Part shown: one piece after another, positions 1 to 8,578 of the stretch
How the letters are laid out: every line of letters starts with the position of its first letter
Numbering within the stretch: the first letter of the stretch is position 1
NCBI GenBank assembly: GCA_964413365.1
Contig: CAYPRM010000001.1
Span: forward strand, 13,433-77,432
Direction of reading: 5' to 3'
DNA from: RGIG4608 sp964413365
Lineage (GTDB): Bacteria; Bacillota; Clostridia; Oscillospirales; CAG-272
Length of the DNA stretch: 64,000 nt
Made by a program: the position numbers and the translations under genes
The notes under the pieces: generated by a model
The model's database searches: none
The model's input: the letters and a program-made list of their open reading frames with translations, nothing else
What the model was told of the DNA's origin: nothing

Positions 1-531
1 GAGAACAGCTATCGAAACGCCCTTTTCATTCATACCGTCAAGGCAGATAAAGGGTGCTGTCAGAGTCGCCATTCTTTTAGCTATGCTCTCCTCGGGGTGA
101 TCTGCTGAAACATTATTGAGTGCCGCAAAGGCGACGGAGCTATATCCGTCCTTGGGATCACAGTAGACGAGCATTGCGGATGTGTTTTTGCTGAAGTCGT
201 AATTCCTTCCCATACGCTCGTCCCCATCCGTGCCCGTGAGCTGAAATGCGGAGCAACCGAAATTGGGTGCCTCAATAGATACCGGGAGAAGCGGCAGGGA
301 TTCGGTGAGAATTGCATCGAACATAGCCTGATTATCTGAAATTCCGTAATTGATGATGTTCTCAATACTGTAATCATACTTAACATTCATCGTATAAAGG
401 TCGAAGCCGTCGTCGTAGGAGCTGATCTTTTCGATGGACGCCACGGTTGCTATTCTTGTGGCATAGATGCCGAAGAAGGTCAGAATACACACGAGAATCA
501 ATGCGAGAATTACAATCAATACCTGTTTCAT
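1..531 (-). CDS. Ntn hydrolase of the choloylglycine/linear amide C-N hydrolase type (3' end cut off by window edge)
   Basis: The frame reads from an ATG at 531 and is still open at base 1, giving 177 residues. Residues 1-25 form a hydrophobic N-terminal anchor or signal. The segment from Cys93 (GCSAFQL) to Arg109-Asn110 (MGRNYDF) matches the start of the conserved core of linear amide C-N hydrolases, where an N-terminal Cys acts as nucleophile and an R-N-x-D motif follows; further on come the blocks CLDGMNEKG and SIAVL. Family members cleave bile-salt or penicillin V amides or act in peptide maturation; the substrate here cannot be told. In this protein the Cys is not at residue 2, so the N-terminal part would have to be removed, or the Cys is used internally. 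It sits 32 bases after lysS on the same strand and may be read with it. Confidence 0.7.
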   Translation of the reverse strand, partial: MKQVLIVILALILVCILTFFGIYATRIATVASIEKISSYDDGFDLYTMNVKYDYSIENIINYGISDNQAMFDAILTESLPLLPVSIEAPNFGCSAFQLTGTDGDERMGRNYDFSKNTSAMLVYCDPKDGYSSVAFAALNNVSADHPEESIAKRMATLTAPFICLDGMNEKGVSIAVL

Positions 532-563
532 AATAAAACCTCCGTAATATTTTGTTATATAAA

Positions 564-2084
564 TCAGTCTATGGGTTTCATTGTGGGGAAAAGGAGAACG
601 TCTCTTATGGCTGCGGAATCCGTAAGAAGCATAACAAGGCGGTCAACTCCAAATCCGAGGCCTCCCGTGGGGGCAAGTCCGTATTCAAGCGCCGTTACGT
701 AATCGTAGTCGACCTCTGCATTGGAATCGGGCTCCTCGGCGAGCTTTGCAGCTACCTGACGCTCGAAGCGCTCCTTCTGATCAATGGGATCGTTGAGCTC
801 GCTGAACGCATTGCCGAACTCGGTCGCGTTGATGAAATACTCAAATCTCTCGGTAAACGCAGGCTCATCTGCCTTACGCTTTGCGAGGGGGCTGTTTTCT
901 ACGGGATAATCGTAGATAAATGTGGGCTGTATGAGGTGCTCCTCAACGAAGGCGTCAAAGAGCTCTGCGAGCACAGTGCCCTTGGTTGCGTTTTCGGGAA
1001 CGTCGACATGAAGCTCCTTTGCGCACGCTCTTGCGTCCTCGTCTGTCTTCCAGTCGTAATAATCCTTACCAGAATACTTCTTTACTGCCTCGACCATGCT
1101 AAGGCGCTCCCAATGGGACATATCTATCTCCGTACCCTGATACGTTATCGTGGTAGAGCCACAAACCTTGAGAGCAAGGAGCTTATACATCTCCTCAACA
1201 AGATCCATCATGCCCTTATAATCTGTGAACGCCTGATAGAGCTCGACGGTCGTGAACTCGGGGTTATGCTTTGTATCCATACCCTCGTTTCTGAAAATGC
1301 GTCCGACCTCGTAAACGCGATCCATACCGCCGACGATAAGACGCTTGAGGTAGAGCTCTGTCTCGATCCTGAGATACATATCCATATCGAGCGTATTATG
1401 GTGAGTCTTGAAGGGGCGAGCGGATGCACCGATCTCGAGGGGCACAAGTATGGGAGTATCGACCTCAAGGAAGCCCTTTCCGTCGAGATATTCCCTTATA
1501 TACTTAAGAATGAGGCTGCGCTTAACGAAGGTATCCTTGACCTCGGGATTCATAATGAGGTCGACATACCTCTGACGGTAGCGCAGGTCGGTATCCCTGA
1601 GTCCGTGGAACTTCTCGGGGAGAGGAAGAAGGGATTTTGCAAGAAGCTCAATTCCGTAAACGTGGACGGAGATCTCTCCGCGGCGAGTCATAAATACCTT
1701 ACCCGATACGCCGACTATATCGCCGATATCCCACTTTTTATACTGCTCGAAGGTCTCCTCGCCGACGTCGTTGATGCGGATGTAGCACTGTATTCTGCCC
1801 TTTCCGTCCATAACGTCGATGAAATTTGCCTTACCCATATCGCGGCGGCTCATGATCCTGCCCGCGATTCTTACATCCTTCTCATTATATTCGTCGAAAT
1901 TGTTTTTGATATCGACGCTGTAAGTATCAAAATCGTACCTTACCTTCTGAAAGGGATCATTGCCCGACTCCTTGAGTGCGGTGAGCTTATCCCTTCTTAT
2001 CTGAAGAACGGAATTGAGTTCTCTTTCCTCCTCTGCTGTGAGGAGCTCGTCATTTATCTCATTTACATTGTTTATTTCCGCCAT
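564..2084 (-). CDS. lysS: Lysyl-tRNA synthetase, class II
   Basis: 506 residues, the usual length. It charges tRNA-Lys with lysine in the cytosol. The N-terminal OB-fold anticodon-binding domain covers about residues 60-180 (RIAGRIMSRRDMGKANFIDV). Class II motif 2 is seen as FRNEGMDTKHNPEFT and motif 3 as GGLGFGVDRLVMLLT near the C terminus, ending in the common LLFPTMKP. The gene lies 14 bases after greA, an arrangement shared with many Firmicutes, and the two are likely cotranscribed. Identification is secure from motifs, length and neighbours. Confidence 0.98.
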   Translation of the reverse strand: MAEINNVNEINDELLTAEEERELNSVLQIRRDKLTALKESGNDPFQKVRYDFDTYSVDIKNNFDEYNEKDVRIAGRIMSRRDMGKANFIDVMDGKGRIQCYIRINDVGEETFEQYKKWDIGDIVGVSGKVFMTRRGEISVHVYGIELLAKSLLPLPEKFHGLRDTDLRYRQRYVDLIMNPEVKDTFVKRSLILKYIREYLDGKGFLEVDTPILVPLEIGASARPFKTHHNTLDMDMYLRIETELYLKRLIVGGMDRVYEVGRIFRNEGMDTKHNPEFTTVELYQAFTDYKGMMDLVEEMYKLLALKVCGSTTITYQGTEIDMSHWERLSMVEAVKKYSGKDYYDWKTDEDARACAKELHVDVPENATKGTVLAELFDAFVEEHLIQPTFIYDYPVENSPLAKRKADEPAFTERFEYFINATEFGNAFSELNDPIDQKERFERQVAAKLAEEPDSNAEVDYDYVTALEYGLAPTGGLGFGVDRLVMLLTDSAAIRDVLLFPTMKPID

Positions 2085-2098
2085 TTTTACCTCCGAGC

Positions 2099-2584
2099 TT
2101 ATCTTCTCGTAACCTCAAGGACTGTAAGTGTGAGAACGCCCGTGGGAGTCTCAACGCTTATCTTATCCTTGCCCGCACTTCTGCCCATAAGAGCGTGTCC
2201 TATGGGGGACTGATCCGAGATCTTGCCCTCAAGAGGATCGACCTCGTTTGAGCCGACAATATTATATTCCACTTCCTTGCCGAGTCTGTCGTTGAATACT
2301 CTTACGGTCGAGCCGATACTTACTACCGTGGTATCTATAGCGGTCTCGTCAACGATGAGCGCATTGTCGATCAGCGCCTGAAGCTCAAGGATCCTCGCCT
2401 CGTTCTTTGCCTGTTCATTTCTCGCCTCGTCATACTCCGAGTTCTCCGAAAGGTCTCCGAAGGAGCGTGCGACCGCGATCGCTTCCTTTATCTCCTCACG
2501 CTTTACCGTTTGACGCTCTCTAAGCTCATCCTGAAGTGCCTGAAAGCCTTCCTTAGTATACAACATCTGTTTTGCCTTAGCCAT
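2099..2584 (-). CDS. greA: Transcription elongation factor GreA
   Basis: 161 residues, full length. It binds the RNA polymerase secondary channel and stimulates cleavage of backtracked transcripts. An N-terminal coiled coil (residues 1 to about 78) carries the acidic tip motif GDLSENSEYDEAR, and a C-terminal FKBP-like domain includes the conserved block SPIGHALMGRSAGD-like (here SPIGHALMGRSAGKD). The start is supported by GGAG 7 bases upstream (TATAGGAGAATTACC). It lies 32 bases downstream of the S41 protease gene and 14 bases before lysS. Confidence 0.98.
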   Translation of the reverse strand: MAKAKQMLYTKEGFQALQDELRERQTVKREEIKEAIAVARSFGDLSENSEYDEARNEQAKNEARILELQALIDNALIVDETAIDTTVVSIGSTVRVFNDRLGKEVEYNIVGSNEVDPLEGKISDQSPIGHALMGRSAGKDKISVETPTGVLTLTVLEVTRR

Positions 2585-2616
2585 GGTAATTCTCCTATAT
2601 AATTATAATTATTTTT

Positions 2617-4008
2617 TTAATCTATCAGAACCGAGACAGCCTCCTGCAGCTGATTATCAATATCCTCGGTAAGCTTGTAGAAATTGATGCTTGCGGCCTC
2701 TCCCTCAAGTGCTACGGTATGATCCGGCTCGATGCCGATGCCGCCGTCATAGCCAACTCCGCAGGGTGGGAAATAAAGCTTGGTCGTGAGCTTAAGTGCA
2801 CCGTGGTACTGCTCACCGTATGCGGAGAGCGATATGATGCTCTGCATGCTTCCCTTTCCGTAGGTCTTTTCGCCCACGATGGTGGCAAGCTCATGATCAC
2901 GAAGTGCAGAGGTAAAGAGCTCTGCTGCGCTCGCGGAATTTCCGTTTGCGAGGACTACCATATCATATCCTCTGTACTTACCGATATCCTCATTTGTAAC
3001 ATTACAGGTCGAGTATGCGGAGGACGAGGCATATTTAACGGTATCGACCTTGGTTATCTCGACAGCACCACTCGAATCCTTGGTAGAAAGAATGATATCA
3101 TCGCGCTGGAGCAAGGTGCTGAGCACAGCCACAACGGACGCGAGGTCTCCGCCCGGGTTATTGCGAAGATCGAAGATGAACTTATCGCATCCTGACGCAA
3201 TGAGCTGATCCATACAGCTCTTGAACTGCGTGGGGGTGGTAAGATTGAACTCGCTGATGGAGACGATTCCGACGGAGGAATCTCTCTTTGAGGTCTTGCA
3301 GGTAACGCTTACGGATGTTACCTTTGCCCTCTGAGCTTTAATGTCGATGACCGTTCCGTTTCTGTCCACGGTAAATTCCGCATACGTGCCCTCTGCGCCC
3401 TTGAGCTTGGAGACAGCGTATTGGAAGGTCTCGTAGCAGGCGGCGTTATTTATCTCGTCATCGGTATAATCGGGATAGAGCTCGCGGAGCGTGGTCTTAT
3501 TCTTTTCAACTATATCGGCAAGAGCGACCGTTTTGCCGTCAACCTTTATATGGGTTAGCTTATCGCCCACCTCGAGCGTGCTCTGCGCAGGGGAATCGGG
3601 CATTATCATAACTACCTCCATAAAGTAGCCGTCGTAGTCAAATATGACCTGAACGCCTATTCCGTAGAGGTCGCCCTGATTGTCGGATATAAGCTCCTCA
3701 TACTCAGCAGGGGTATAGAACATAGCGTACTTATCCCCCGTTACCTGAAGGTATGCACGGATCGCGGCGATGACTGCGCTCTCGTAGTCGACGTCAAATA
3801 TAGAATAATTTCTGAAAAGCGCGTCGATAAGATAGAAGGTATCCCTATAATCGTAGGACTCCCCACTTCCGTCGGGGCTTTCAATAGTGGGCTTTGTTGT
3901 GGTGGAGCTCATTTCGGGACCGACTATGATGCAGGAGATGCACGAGGTTACGATGATGACAAGCACGATCGCGAGAGCTATGAGCGATAGCAATAAATTC
4001 TTTTTCAT
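2617..4008 (-). CDS. S41 family C-terminal processing protease with PDZ domain
   Basis: 463 residues. An N-terminal hydrophobic segment (residues 4-29) is followed by a short Ser/Thr/Pro linker, an N-terminal helical region, a PDZ domain (about 110-170) and the S41 catalytic domain (about 240-440). Aligning the spacing of the E. coli Tsp active site (25 residues between Ser and Lys) onto this protein gives Ser360 (NGNSASAAE) and Lys385 (YGKGSMQ) as the catalytic dyad. The PDZ carbohydrate-like loop DLRNNPGGDL is also typical. Family members trim C termini of exported proteins; in spore formers some act in sporulation signalling. TSC at residues 21-23 could be read as a lipobox remnant, but a plain membrane anchor is as likely. 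The target is not known. Confidence 0.93.
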   Translation of the reverse strand: MKKNLLLSLIALAIVLVIIVTSCISCIIVGPEMSSTTTKPTIESPDGSGESYDYRDTFYLIDALFRNYSIFDVDYESAVIAAIRAYLQVTGDKYAMFYTPAEYEELISDNQGDLYGIGVQVIFDYDGYFMEVVMIMPDSPAQSTLEVGDKLTHIKVDGKTVALADIVEKNKTTLRELYPDYTDDEINNAACYETFQYAVSKLKGAEGTYAEFTVDRNGTVIDIKAQRAKVTSVSVTCKTSKRDSSVGIVSISEFNLTTPTQFKSCMDQLIASGCDKFIFDLRNNPGGDLASVVAVLSTLLQRDDIILSTKDSSGAVEITKVDTVKYASSSAYSTCNVTNEDIGKYRGYDMVVLANGNSASAAELFTSALRDHELATIVGEKTYGKGSMQSIISLSAYGEQYHGALKLTTKLYFPPCGVGYDGGIGIEPDHTVALEGEAASINFYKLTEDIDNQLQEAVSVLID

Positions 4009-4061
4009 AATTTTGATTTTGCCTCCATTCCGCCATAGGCGTTTTTTTAGAAAAGCACACC

Positions 4062-4090
4062 AAGCGAAACGGATACTCTCCGTTTCGCTT
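4062..4090 (-). terminator. Hairpin after the PucR-type regulator
   Basis: An 11-bp perfect stem (AAGCGAAACGG with its complement) lies 9 bases past the stop of the regulator gene. On the minus strand it is followed by GGTGTGCTTTT, so the T run is set back; termination may be partial. Confidence 0.55.
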
Positions 4091-4098
4091 GAGAGCGA

Positions 4099-5184
4099 TC
4101 AATATTTCGAGGAAACAGATCTGAGATATTTCTGAACCATCAAGGCGACCTTGAAGGTTATCGCGTGGTCAAATTCACGCAGGTCAAGTCCTGTGAGCTT
4201 GCGGATCTTTTCCAGCCTATAAACGAGTGTATTTCTATGAACGAAAAGCTTTCTCGATGTCTCGGAAACATTGAGGTTATTTTCAAAGAAGCACTGTATC
4301 GTCATGAGCGTCTCCTTATCGAGGGAGTCAAGGCTGCCCTTCTTAAAGACCTCCTGAAGGAACATCTCGCACATTGTCGTGGGAAGCTGGTATATAAGTC
4401 TTCCGATACCGAGATTTTCATAGCTGATTATGTTCTTTTCCGTCTCGAACACCTTGCCGACGTCGAGAGCGACCTGAGCCTCCTTATAGGCTCTCGCAAG
4501 GTCCTTTATATTATCGACCACGGAGGAGATTCCTATTGCGACCTTTGCGTAATACTCGTTATTGAGCGTATTGACGATGGATGTAGCCATCTTCTCTATC
4601 TCACGCTGATCCGTGCCCTGCTTGATATCCTTTACTATGACCACATCCTGCTCACTGACGCTGATTATATAGTCCTTGGACTTATCGGGGAACATATTTT
4701 GCAGCATCTCGTAGGGCATCATATCGGTCTTGCCGTAGAACTTCACGAGGAATACTATGCGTATCTCCTCGGTATTGAAGTGAAGCTCCTTGCTCTTAAT
4801 GTATATGTCACTCGGAAGAATATTATCAAGGATGATGTTTTTGATAAACGAGCCCTTGTCGTACTTCTCGTCGTAGAGATTCTTGATATTAGCAAAGGAA
4901 ACAACGAGTATCTTGGCATATTTCTCAGCCATTCTATCGTCTCCCTCAACAAACACGAAGTACTCCGATCTCGAGCCCGAGGTGATGGGGCTATAGGTAT
5001 TACCAAGATAGGTAAAGGTCTTGGGGGAATACGATATCTCCTCCGCAACTCCCTGTCTTACCTCACCGATCTTCACAAGCTCAGAGCAAGCAACAACGAC
5101 TCCGTTTTCATCGACCACGCCGATGACGCGATCGACTGCGTCCTTCATCTGATGAACAACGCTCTGAAATAATCTGTTAGACAT
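4099..5184 (-). CDS. PucR/CdaR-family transcriptional regulator
   Basis: 361 residues from the ATG at 5184. That start has GAGAGG 9 bases upstream; a longer reading from 5211 would swallow this ribosome-binding site, so the shorter start is preferred. The C terminus carries the PucR-type helix-turn-helix (NNLNVSETSRKLFVHRNTLV, then YRLEKIRKLTGLDL). The middle resembles the GGDEF-like CdaR/PucR domain, and the N-terminal part is a sensor-like domain of unclear ligand. Relatives respond to sugar diacids, purines or amino acids. The gene has its own promoter and is separated from the downstream S41 gene by a hairpin, so its target may lie elsewhere. Confidence 0.85.
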   Translation of the reverse strand: MSNRLFQSVVHQMKDAVDRVIGVVDENGVVVACSELVKIGEVRQGVAEEISYSPKTFTYLGNTYSPITSGSRSEYFVFVEGDDRMAEKYAKILVVSFANIKNLYDEKYDKGSFIKNIILDNILPSDIYIKSKELHFNTEEIRIVFLVKFYGKTDMMPYEMLQNMFPDKSKDYIISVSEQDVVIVKDIKQGTDQREIEKMATSIVNTLNNEYYAKVAIGISSVVDNIKDLARAYKEAQVALDVGKVFETEKNIISYENLGIGRLIYQLPTTMCEMFLQEVFKKGSLDSLDKETLMTIQCFFENNLNVSETSRKLFVHRNTLVYRLEKIRKLTGLDLREFDHAITFKVALMVQKYLRSVSSKY

Positions 5185-5238
5185 AACTTTTAACCTCTCA
5201 TTCATAAGCATTAATTGCTTTTGTACATACTACACTAT

Positions 5239-5267
5239 ATCATACACTATTTTTTGTGATTTTTCAA
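5239..5267 (-). promoter_or_regulatory. Promoter of the PucR-type regulator gene
   Basis: On the minus strand TTGAAA (5267-5262), a 17-bp spacer and TATGAT (5244-5239), a close match to the housekeeping sigma consensus, about 55 bases before the start codon. Confidence 0.75.
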
Positions 5268-5346
5268 TAGGTCTTTTGATATTTTTTATAATTTTCTTAA
5301 AAAAATTCGTATTTTTTTAGTAAAATCCGTACTCATTGTGCAAAAT

Positions 5347-6090
5347 TCACAATTCGAGTTCATAAACGAGTGCGGCGAGGGCAAATATCGAGGCTGTTTC
5401 CGTTCTCAAAATGCGTTTTCCGAGTCCTATTTGGGAAAATCCTCTCTCCGCCGCAACCTGTGCCTCGGCAGGGGAAAATCCCCCCTCACTCCCGATTATC
5501 ACCGCGATATCGTGAAGCTGCCGCTCGGCTCTGAGGGTGCGAAGGGCGGCTTTCATAGGCACGGTATCCTTTCCCTCGTAGCAGAAAAGCACCGCGTCGC
5601 ACTTGGATGCGGCATCGAAGGCGGTGCGCAGGTCGCAGGTGGGCAGGACCTTTGGTATGACCGCTCTCCTGCACTGCTTTGCCGCCTCATAAGCGATACG
5701 CGATCTGCGTTCGGTCTTGCGCTCCTCCGCCTCGGGCTTGATGCGGACAACACAACGCTCGCTCTCAAAGGGGGTTATATCGTAGACACCGCACTCGACA
5801 GCCTTTTGAATTATGAGGTCGAGCTTGTCCCCCTTCGGCATCGCCTGATAGAGGTGAACACGTGCAGGAAGCTCAGTATCGGAGAGAGTGCGACTGACAA
5901 TCTTAGCACGGACGCAGTTTTCCTCAAAGCTATCAAGTATGCAATCGTATTCATAGCCACTCGCGTCGGAGACGGTGATGTGTTCCCCTGCCGCCATTCT
6001 GAGCGAGCGCGAGATGTGGTGCGCATCGTCGCCCGTGATGCGAACGTGGCTTTCATCTATATATTCATCTGTAACAAAAAATCTCGGCAT
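5347..6090 (-). CDS. rsmE: 16S rRNA (uracil1498-N3)-methyltransferase RsmE
   Basis: 247 residues, typical length. It methylates U1498 of 16S rRNA. The N-terminal PUA-like domain begins MPRFFVTDEYI and contains HHISRSLRM; the C-terminal SPOUT knot is clear from IIGSEGGFSPAE and LGKRILRTETA. In many Firmicutes this gene follows prmA; here prmA is absent and the gene has its own strong promoter. GGAG lies 5 bases before the ATG. Confidence 0.96.
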   Translation of the reverse strand: MPRFFVTDEYIDESHVRITGDDAHHISRSLRMAAGEHITVSDASGYEYDCILDSFEENCVRAKIVSRTLSDTELPARVHLYQAMPKGDKLDLIIQKAVECGVYDITPFESERCVVRIKPEAEERKTERRSRIAYEAAKQCRRAVIPKVLPTCDLRTAFDAASKCDAVLFCYEGKDTVPMKAALRTLRAERQLHDIAVIIGSEGGFSPAEAQVAAERGFSQIGLGKRILRTETASIFALAALVYELEL

Positions 6091-6122
6091 AGCAACTCCT
6101 GCAGAATTTATTTTATATACTT

Positions 6123-6151
6123 ATTATACAATATATACACCATTTTGTCAA
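6123..6151 (-). promoter_or_regulatory. Promoter of rsmE
   Basis: On the minus strand TTGACA (6151-6146), exactly 17 bp, TATAAT (6128-6123): a perfect consensus promoter directly past the terminator of the SPFH gene. Confidence 0.85.
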
Positions 6152-6179
6152 AGGTTTTTTACATCAAAAGAAAATAAAA

Positions 6180-6203
6180 AAGGACACGGCAAGCCGTGTC
6201 CTT
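6180..6203 (-). terminator. Rho-independent terminator after the SPFH gene
   Basis: Perfect inverted repeat AAGGACACGGC / GCCGTGTCCTT followed on the minus strand by TTTTTATTTTC, 33 bases past the SPFH stop codon. Confidence 0.9.
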
Positions 6204-6235
6204 GAGTATAAAAATTTATATATGCTTCATCCTTA

Positions 6236-7174
6236 TCATTCAGCCTTGAAGATCTCGGATGCACTGGACGCAAGTCCTGCAAGTCCCTGGATCTCGGAGG
6301 GAATGATGATCTTGGTAGCCTGACCGTCAGCTGCCTTTTCAAATGCCTCAAGGGATCTGATAGCAAGGAACTCCTTCGAAGGCTCGGAGGTGTTGACCAT
6401 CTTGATACCTTCTGCGGTAGCCTGTTGAACCTGAAGAATAGCCTCAGCTTCACCTTCTGCCTCACAGATCATAGCCTCTCTGCGTGCCTCAGCGGCAAGT
6501 ATCTCAGCCTGCTTCTGACCCTCTGCCTCGAGAATCGTAGCCTGCTTGATACCCTCTGCCTTAAGTATAGCGGACTTTCTTTCTGCCTCAGCAAGGATTA
6601 TCTGCTCACGGCGGGTACGCTCAGCGACCATCTGCTTCTCCATGGCATCCTGTATCTGCTTAGGAGGAATGATATTCTGTATCTCAACGCGGGTAACTCT
6701 GAGTCCCCAAGCGTCAGCTGCCTCGTCAAGGATAACTCTCATCTGTGTATTGATGAGATCTCTCGACGTAAGTGTAGCATCAAGCTCGAGATCACCGATA
6801 AGGTTACGGAGAGTAGTAGCGGTGAGCTTAGCGATAGCGTCGATAGGATCCTTATGACCGTAGACGAAAAGCTTACAGTCGGATACCTGATAGAACACTA
6901 CTGCGTCAATTCTCATGCGAACGTTATCCTTAGTGATAACATCCTGCTCGTCTGTATCAAGAACCTGTTCTCTGAGGTCGATTATAGCACGACGTCTTGC
7001 AGGTCTCTCGATAAAGGGGATCTTGATATGAAGTCCCGTGTGCCATGTTCTGGAGTAAACACCGAGTCTCTCCATAACACGTGCTTCACCCTGAGGAACG
7101 ATTCTGAGGTTAGCTATTGCGATAAGAACTGCCAAAAGCAGAAGACCGCCTGCAACAAGAAGTATATCAGTCAT
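6236..7174 (-). CDS. SPFH/Band 7 (stomatin-like) membrane protein
   Basis: 312 residues. One N-terminal membrane segment (about residues 3-22) is followed by the SPFH domain (PQGEARVMERLGVYSRTWH to about residue 180) and a long Ala/Glu-rich coiled coil (about 180-255, blocks such as EAEGQKQAEILAAEARREA). Members form oligomers in ordered membrane patches and often control membrane protease or stress functions. It lies 17 bases after the NfeD-like gene on the same strand, the classic NfeD-SPFH pairing, and a terminator follows it. Closest in layout to the QmcA/YbbK group. Confidence 0.93.
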   Translation of the reverse strand: MTDILLVAGGLLLLAVLIAIANLRIVPQGEARVMERLGVYSRTWHTGLHIKIPFIERPARRRAIIDLREQVLDTDEQDVITKDNVRMRIDAVVFYQVSDCKLFVYGHKDPIDAIAKLTATTLRNLIGDLELDATLTSRDLINTQMRVILDEAADAWGLRVTRVEIQNIIPPKQIQDAMEKQMVAERTRREQIILAEAERKSAILKAEGIKQATILEAEGQKQAEILAAEARREAMICEAEGEAEAILQVQQATAEGIKMVNTSEPSKEFLAIRSLEAFEKAADGQATKIIIPSEIQGLAGLASSASEIFKAE

Positions 7175-7191
7175 TTTTTCGTCCTCCTATA

Positions 7192-7665
7192 TTACTTTGT
7201 TACCTTGTCTCTGGAGCAAACGAGTTTGACACCGCTTATATCGCTCACGTAGACAATAGTTCCAGCTTCGATAAAATCATCTTCATCAACCGACATAGCA
7301 CTCCAAATGCCCCACCTGAGCTTCACGAGGCCTTTAACGTGAATATTGGAAATATCCTCGGTTACGATTCCTCTCTCACCGATAAGAGCGGTAAGATTAG
7401 TCTTGCCCTTCTTAGTCCTCTTGAGCTTCTTATTGAATGCGATCTTAAATATAAGAAGCGAAATGAGCGAAACGACCGCAAAAGCTGCGACCTGTATCGC
7501 AAAATCCTTAAGGCTGTCGCCACTCTTAAAGAAGGAAAGCAATAGAGCTACGGCTGCGGCAGGCATAAACCATACCGTTACAACATCGCTTGGTGTACGA
7601 ACCTCAAAAACTATAGCGAGGACGAGAACAACAAGCCACAAAAGACTTAAAGCATATTCAAGCAT
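7192..7665 (-). CDS. NfeD-like membrane protein
   Basis: 157 residues: three hydrophobic segments (about residues 5-22, 28-46 and 52-74) followed by a cytosolic OB-fold-like NfeD domain (ALIGERGIVTED to VYVSDISGVKLVCSRD). It is a short form lacking the ClpP-like protease domain of long NfeD proteins. Family knowledge: NfeD-like proteins partner with the SPFH protein encoded next to them, here immediately downstream. GGAGAAAAAAT lies in front of the ATG. Confidence 0.9.
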   Translation of the reverse strand: MLEYALSLLWLVVLVLAIVFEVRTPSDVVTVWFMPAAAVALLLSFFKSGDSLKDFAIQVAAFAVVSLISLLIFKIAFNKKLKRTKKGKTNLTALIGERGIVTEDISNIHVKGLVKLRWGIWSAMSVDEDDFIEAGTIVYVSDISGVKLVCSRDKVTK

Positions 7666-7867
7666 ATATTTTTTCTCCTCTGTTATGTATTAAATATTCA
7701 AACGGTGCGTCCGCCGCCTTTGGGTATCTTGTACAAGAAAGGCCCTCCCAAATTTAGCAAAATACACGGTTCAATATTTTGTGTCATACTATAGTACCAC
7801 ATTTTTTGAGGCGTGTCAATGTTTTTTTCTGAATTTTTTTTATTTTTTCTTAATTTTTAAAAAAATC

Positions 7868-7896
7868 TTGTGTTGGAGCAAAAAATGTGATATAAT
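7868..7896 (+). promoter_or_regulatory. Promoter of the lepB-rbgA-rnhB-yraN group
   Basis: TTGTGT, 17 bp, TATAAT, with the RBS GGAGG at 7926-7930 before the lepB ATG. The 7666-7867 stretch upstream is AT-rich with long T and A runs; a GC-richer piece at 7706-7755 lies in the leader of the opposite NfeD gene. Confidence 0.75.
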
Positions 7897-7937
7897 CTAT
7901 TGATTATAGTTTAGCAATATAAACGGAGGTTGCCAAA

Positions 7938-8543
7938 ATGGAGCACGATGAAATAAATATTCCCGATACGGAGCAGGTCTCCCCACGCGGCGGAAGGGCG
8001 GCTCGGGTTATCGGCAGCATATTCGATACCCTGCTCTGGGCGTTGATCGGTGTGATGATCATTTCCCTTGCCTTTTTCAAGGTGTGCACGGTCAACGGCT
8101 CATCCATGAGAAATACGCTCACCCACGGGCAGAGGCTCGTGATAAGCGATCTTTTCTACACACCAAGCGAGGGTGATATCGTGGTCTTCCACGAGACTGG
8201 TGCACTCAATGAGCCGCTCGTAAAGCGTGTGATCGCTACGGGCGGTAAATGGGTAAAGGTCGATGCGGACGCAGGGCTCGTTTACGTTTCCACCGATCCC
8301 ACGTTTGACGAGAGTGATATCGTGGACGAGAGTGCATATGTCTATCTTGAGGGCGGCACCTACGCATCGAGCGGTCAGCTGACGTGCTACGTGCCCGAGG
8401 GCTACCTCTTCGTTATGGGCGATAACAGGAACAATTCCCTCGACAGCCGCTCGGCATCGGTCGGCGTGGTCGACGAGCGGACGGTGATGGGCAAGGTAAT
8501 ATTCAGCATATACCCGTACAGCACCATCGGAGTGCCGAAATGA
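7938..8543 (+). CDS. lepB: Signal peptidase I (Ser-Lys type)
   Basis: 201 residues. It cleaves signal peptides of Sec- and Tat-exported proteins on the outer face of the membrane. One N-terminal membrane segment (about residues 30-50) is followed by box B with Ser56 (NGSSMRNTL), box D with Lys96 (LVKRVIATGG) and box E (GDNRNNSLDSR). The Ser-Lys dyad marks it as the general-type enzyme, in contrast to the two Ser-His enzymes at 60.5 and 63.2 kb. It opens a ribosome-biogenesis cluster, as in many Firmicutes. Confidence 0.96.
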   Translation: MEHDEINIPDTEQVSPRGGRAARVIGSIFDTLLWALIGVMIISLAFFKVCTVNGSSMRNTLTHGQRLVISDLFYTPSEGDIVVFHETGALNEPLVKRVIATGGKWVKVDADAGLVYVSTDPTFDESDIVDESAYVYLEGGTYASSGQLTCYVPEGYLFVMGDNRNNSLDSRSASVGVVDERTVMGKVIFSIYPYSTIGVPK

Positions 8544-8578
8544 TAACATAATTATAAATATAGAAACGGAGACACAGG

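Noticed and set aside
552..2213. Long open frame on the plus strand opposite lysS (553 codons)
   Set aside because: It is a mirror frame of lysS; its translation is Leu/Ile/Glu-rich without family motifs, and lysS is certain on the other strand.
7706..7755. Structured RNA in the leader of the NfeD-like gene
   Set aside because: There is a CTTGTACAAG palindrome and some pairing, but no convincing conserved-looking fold.
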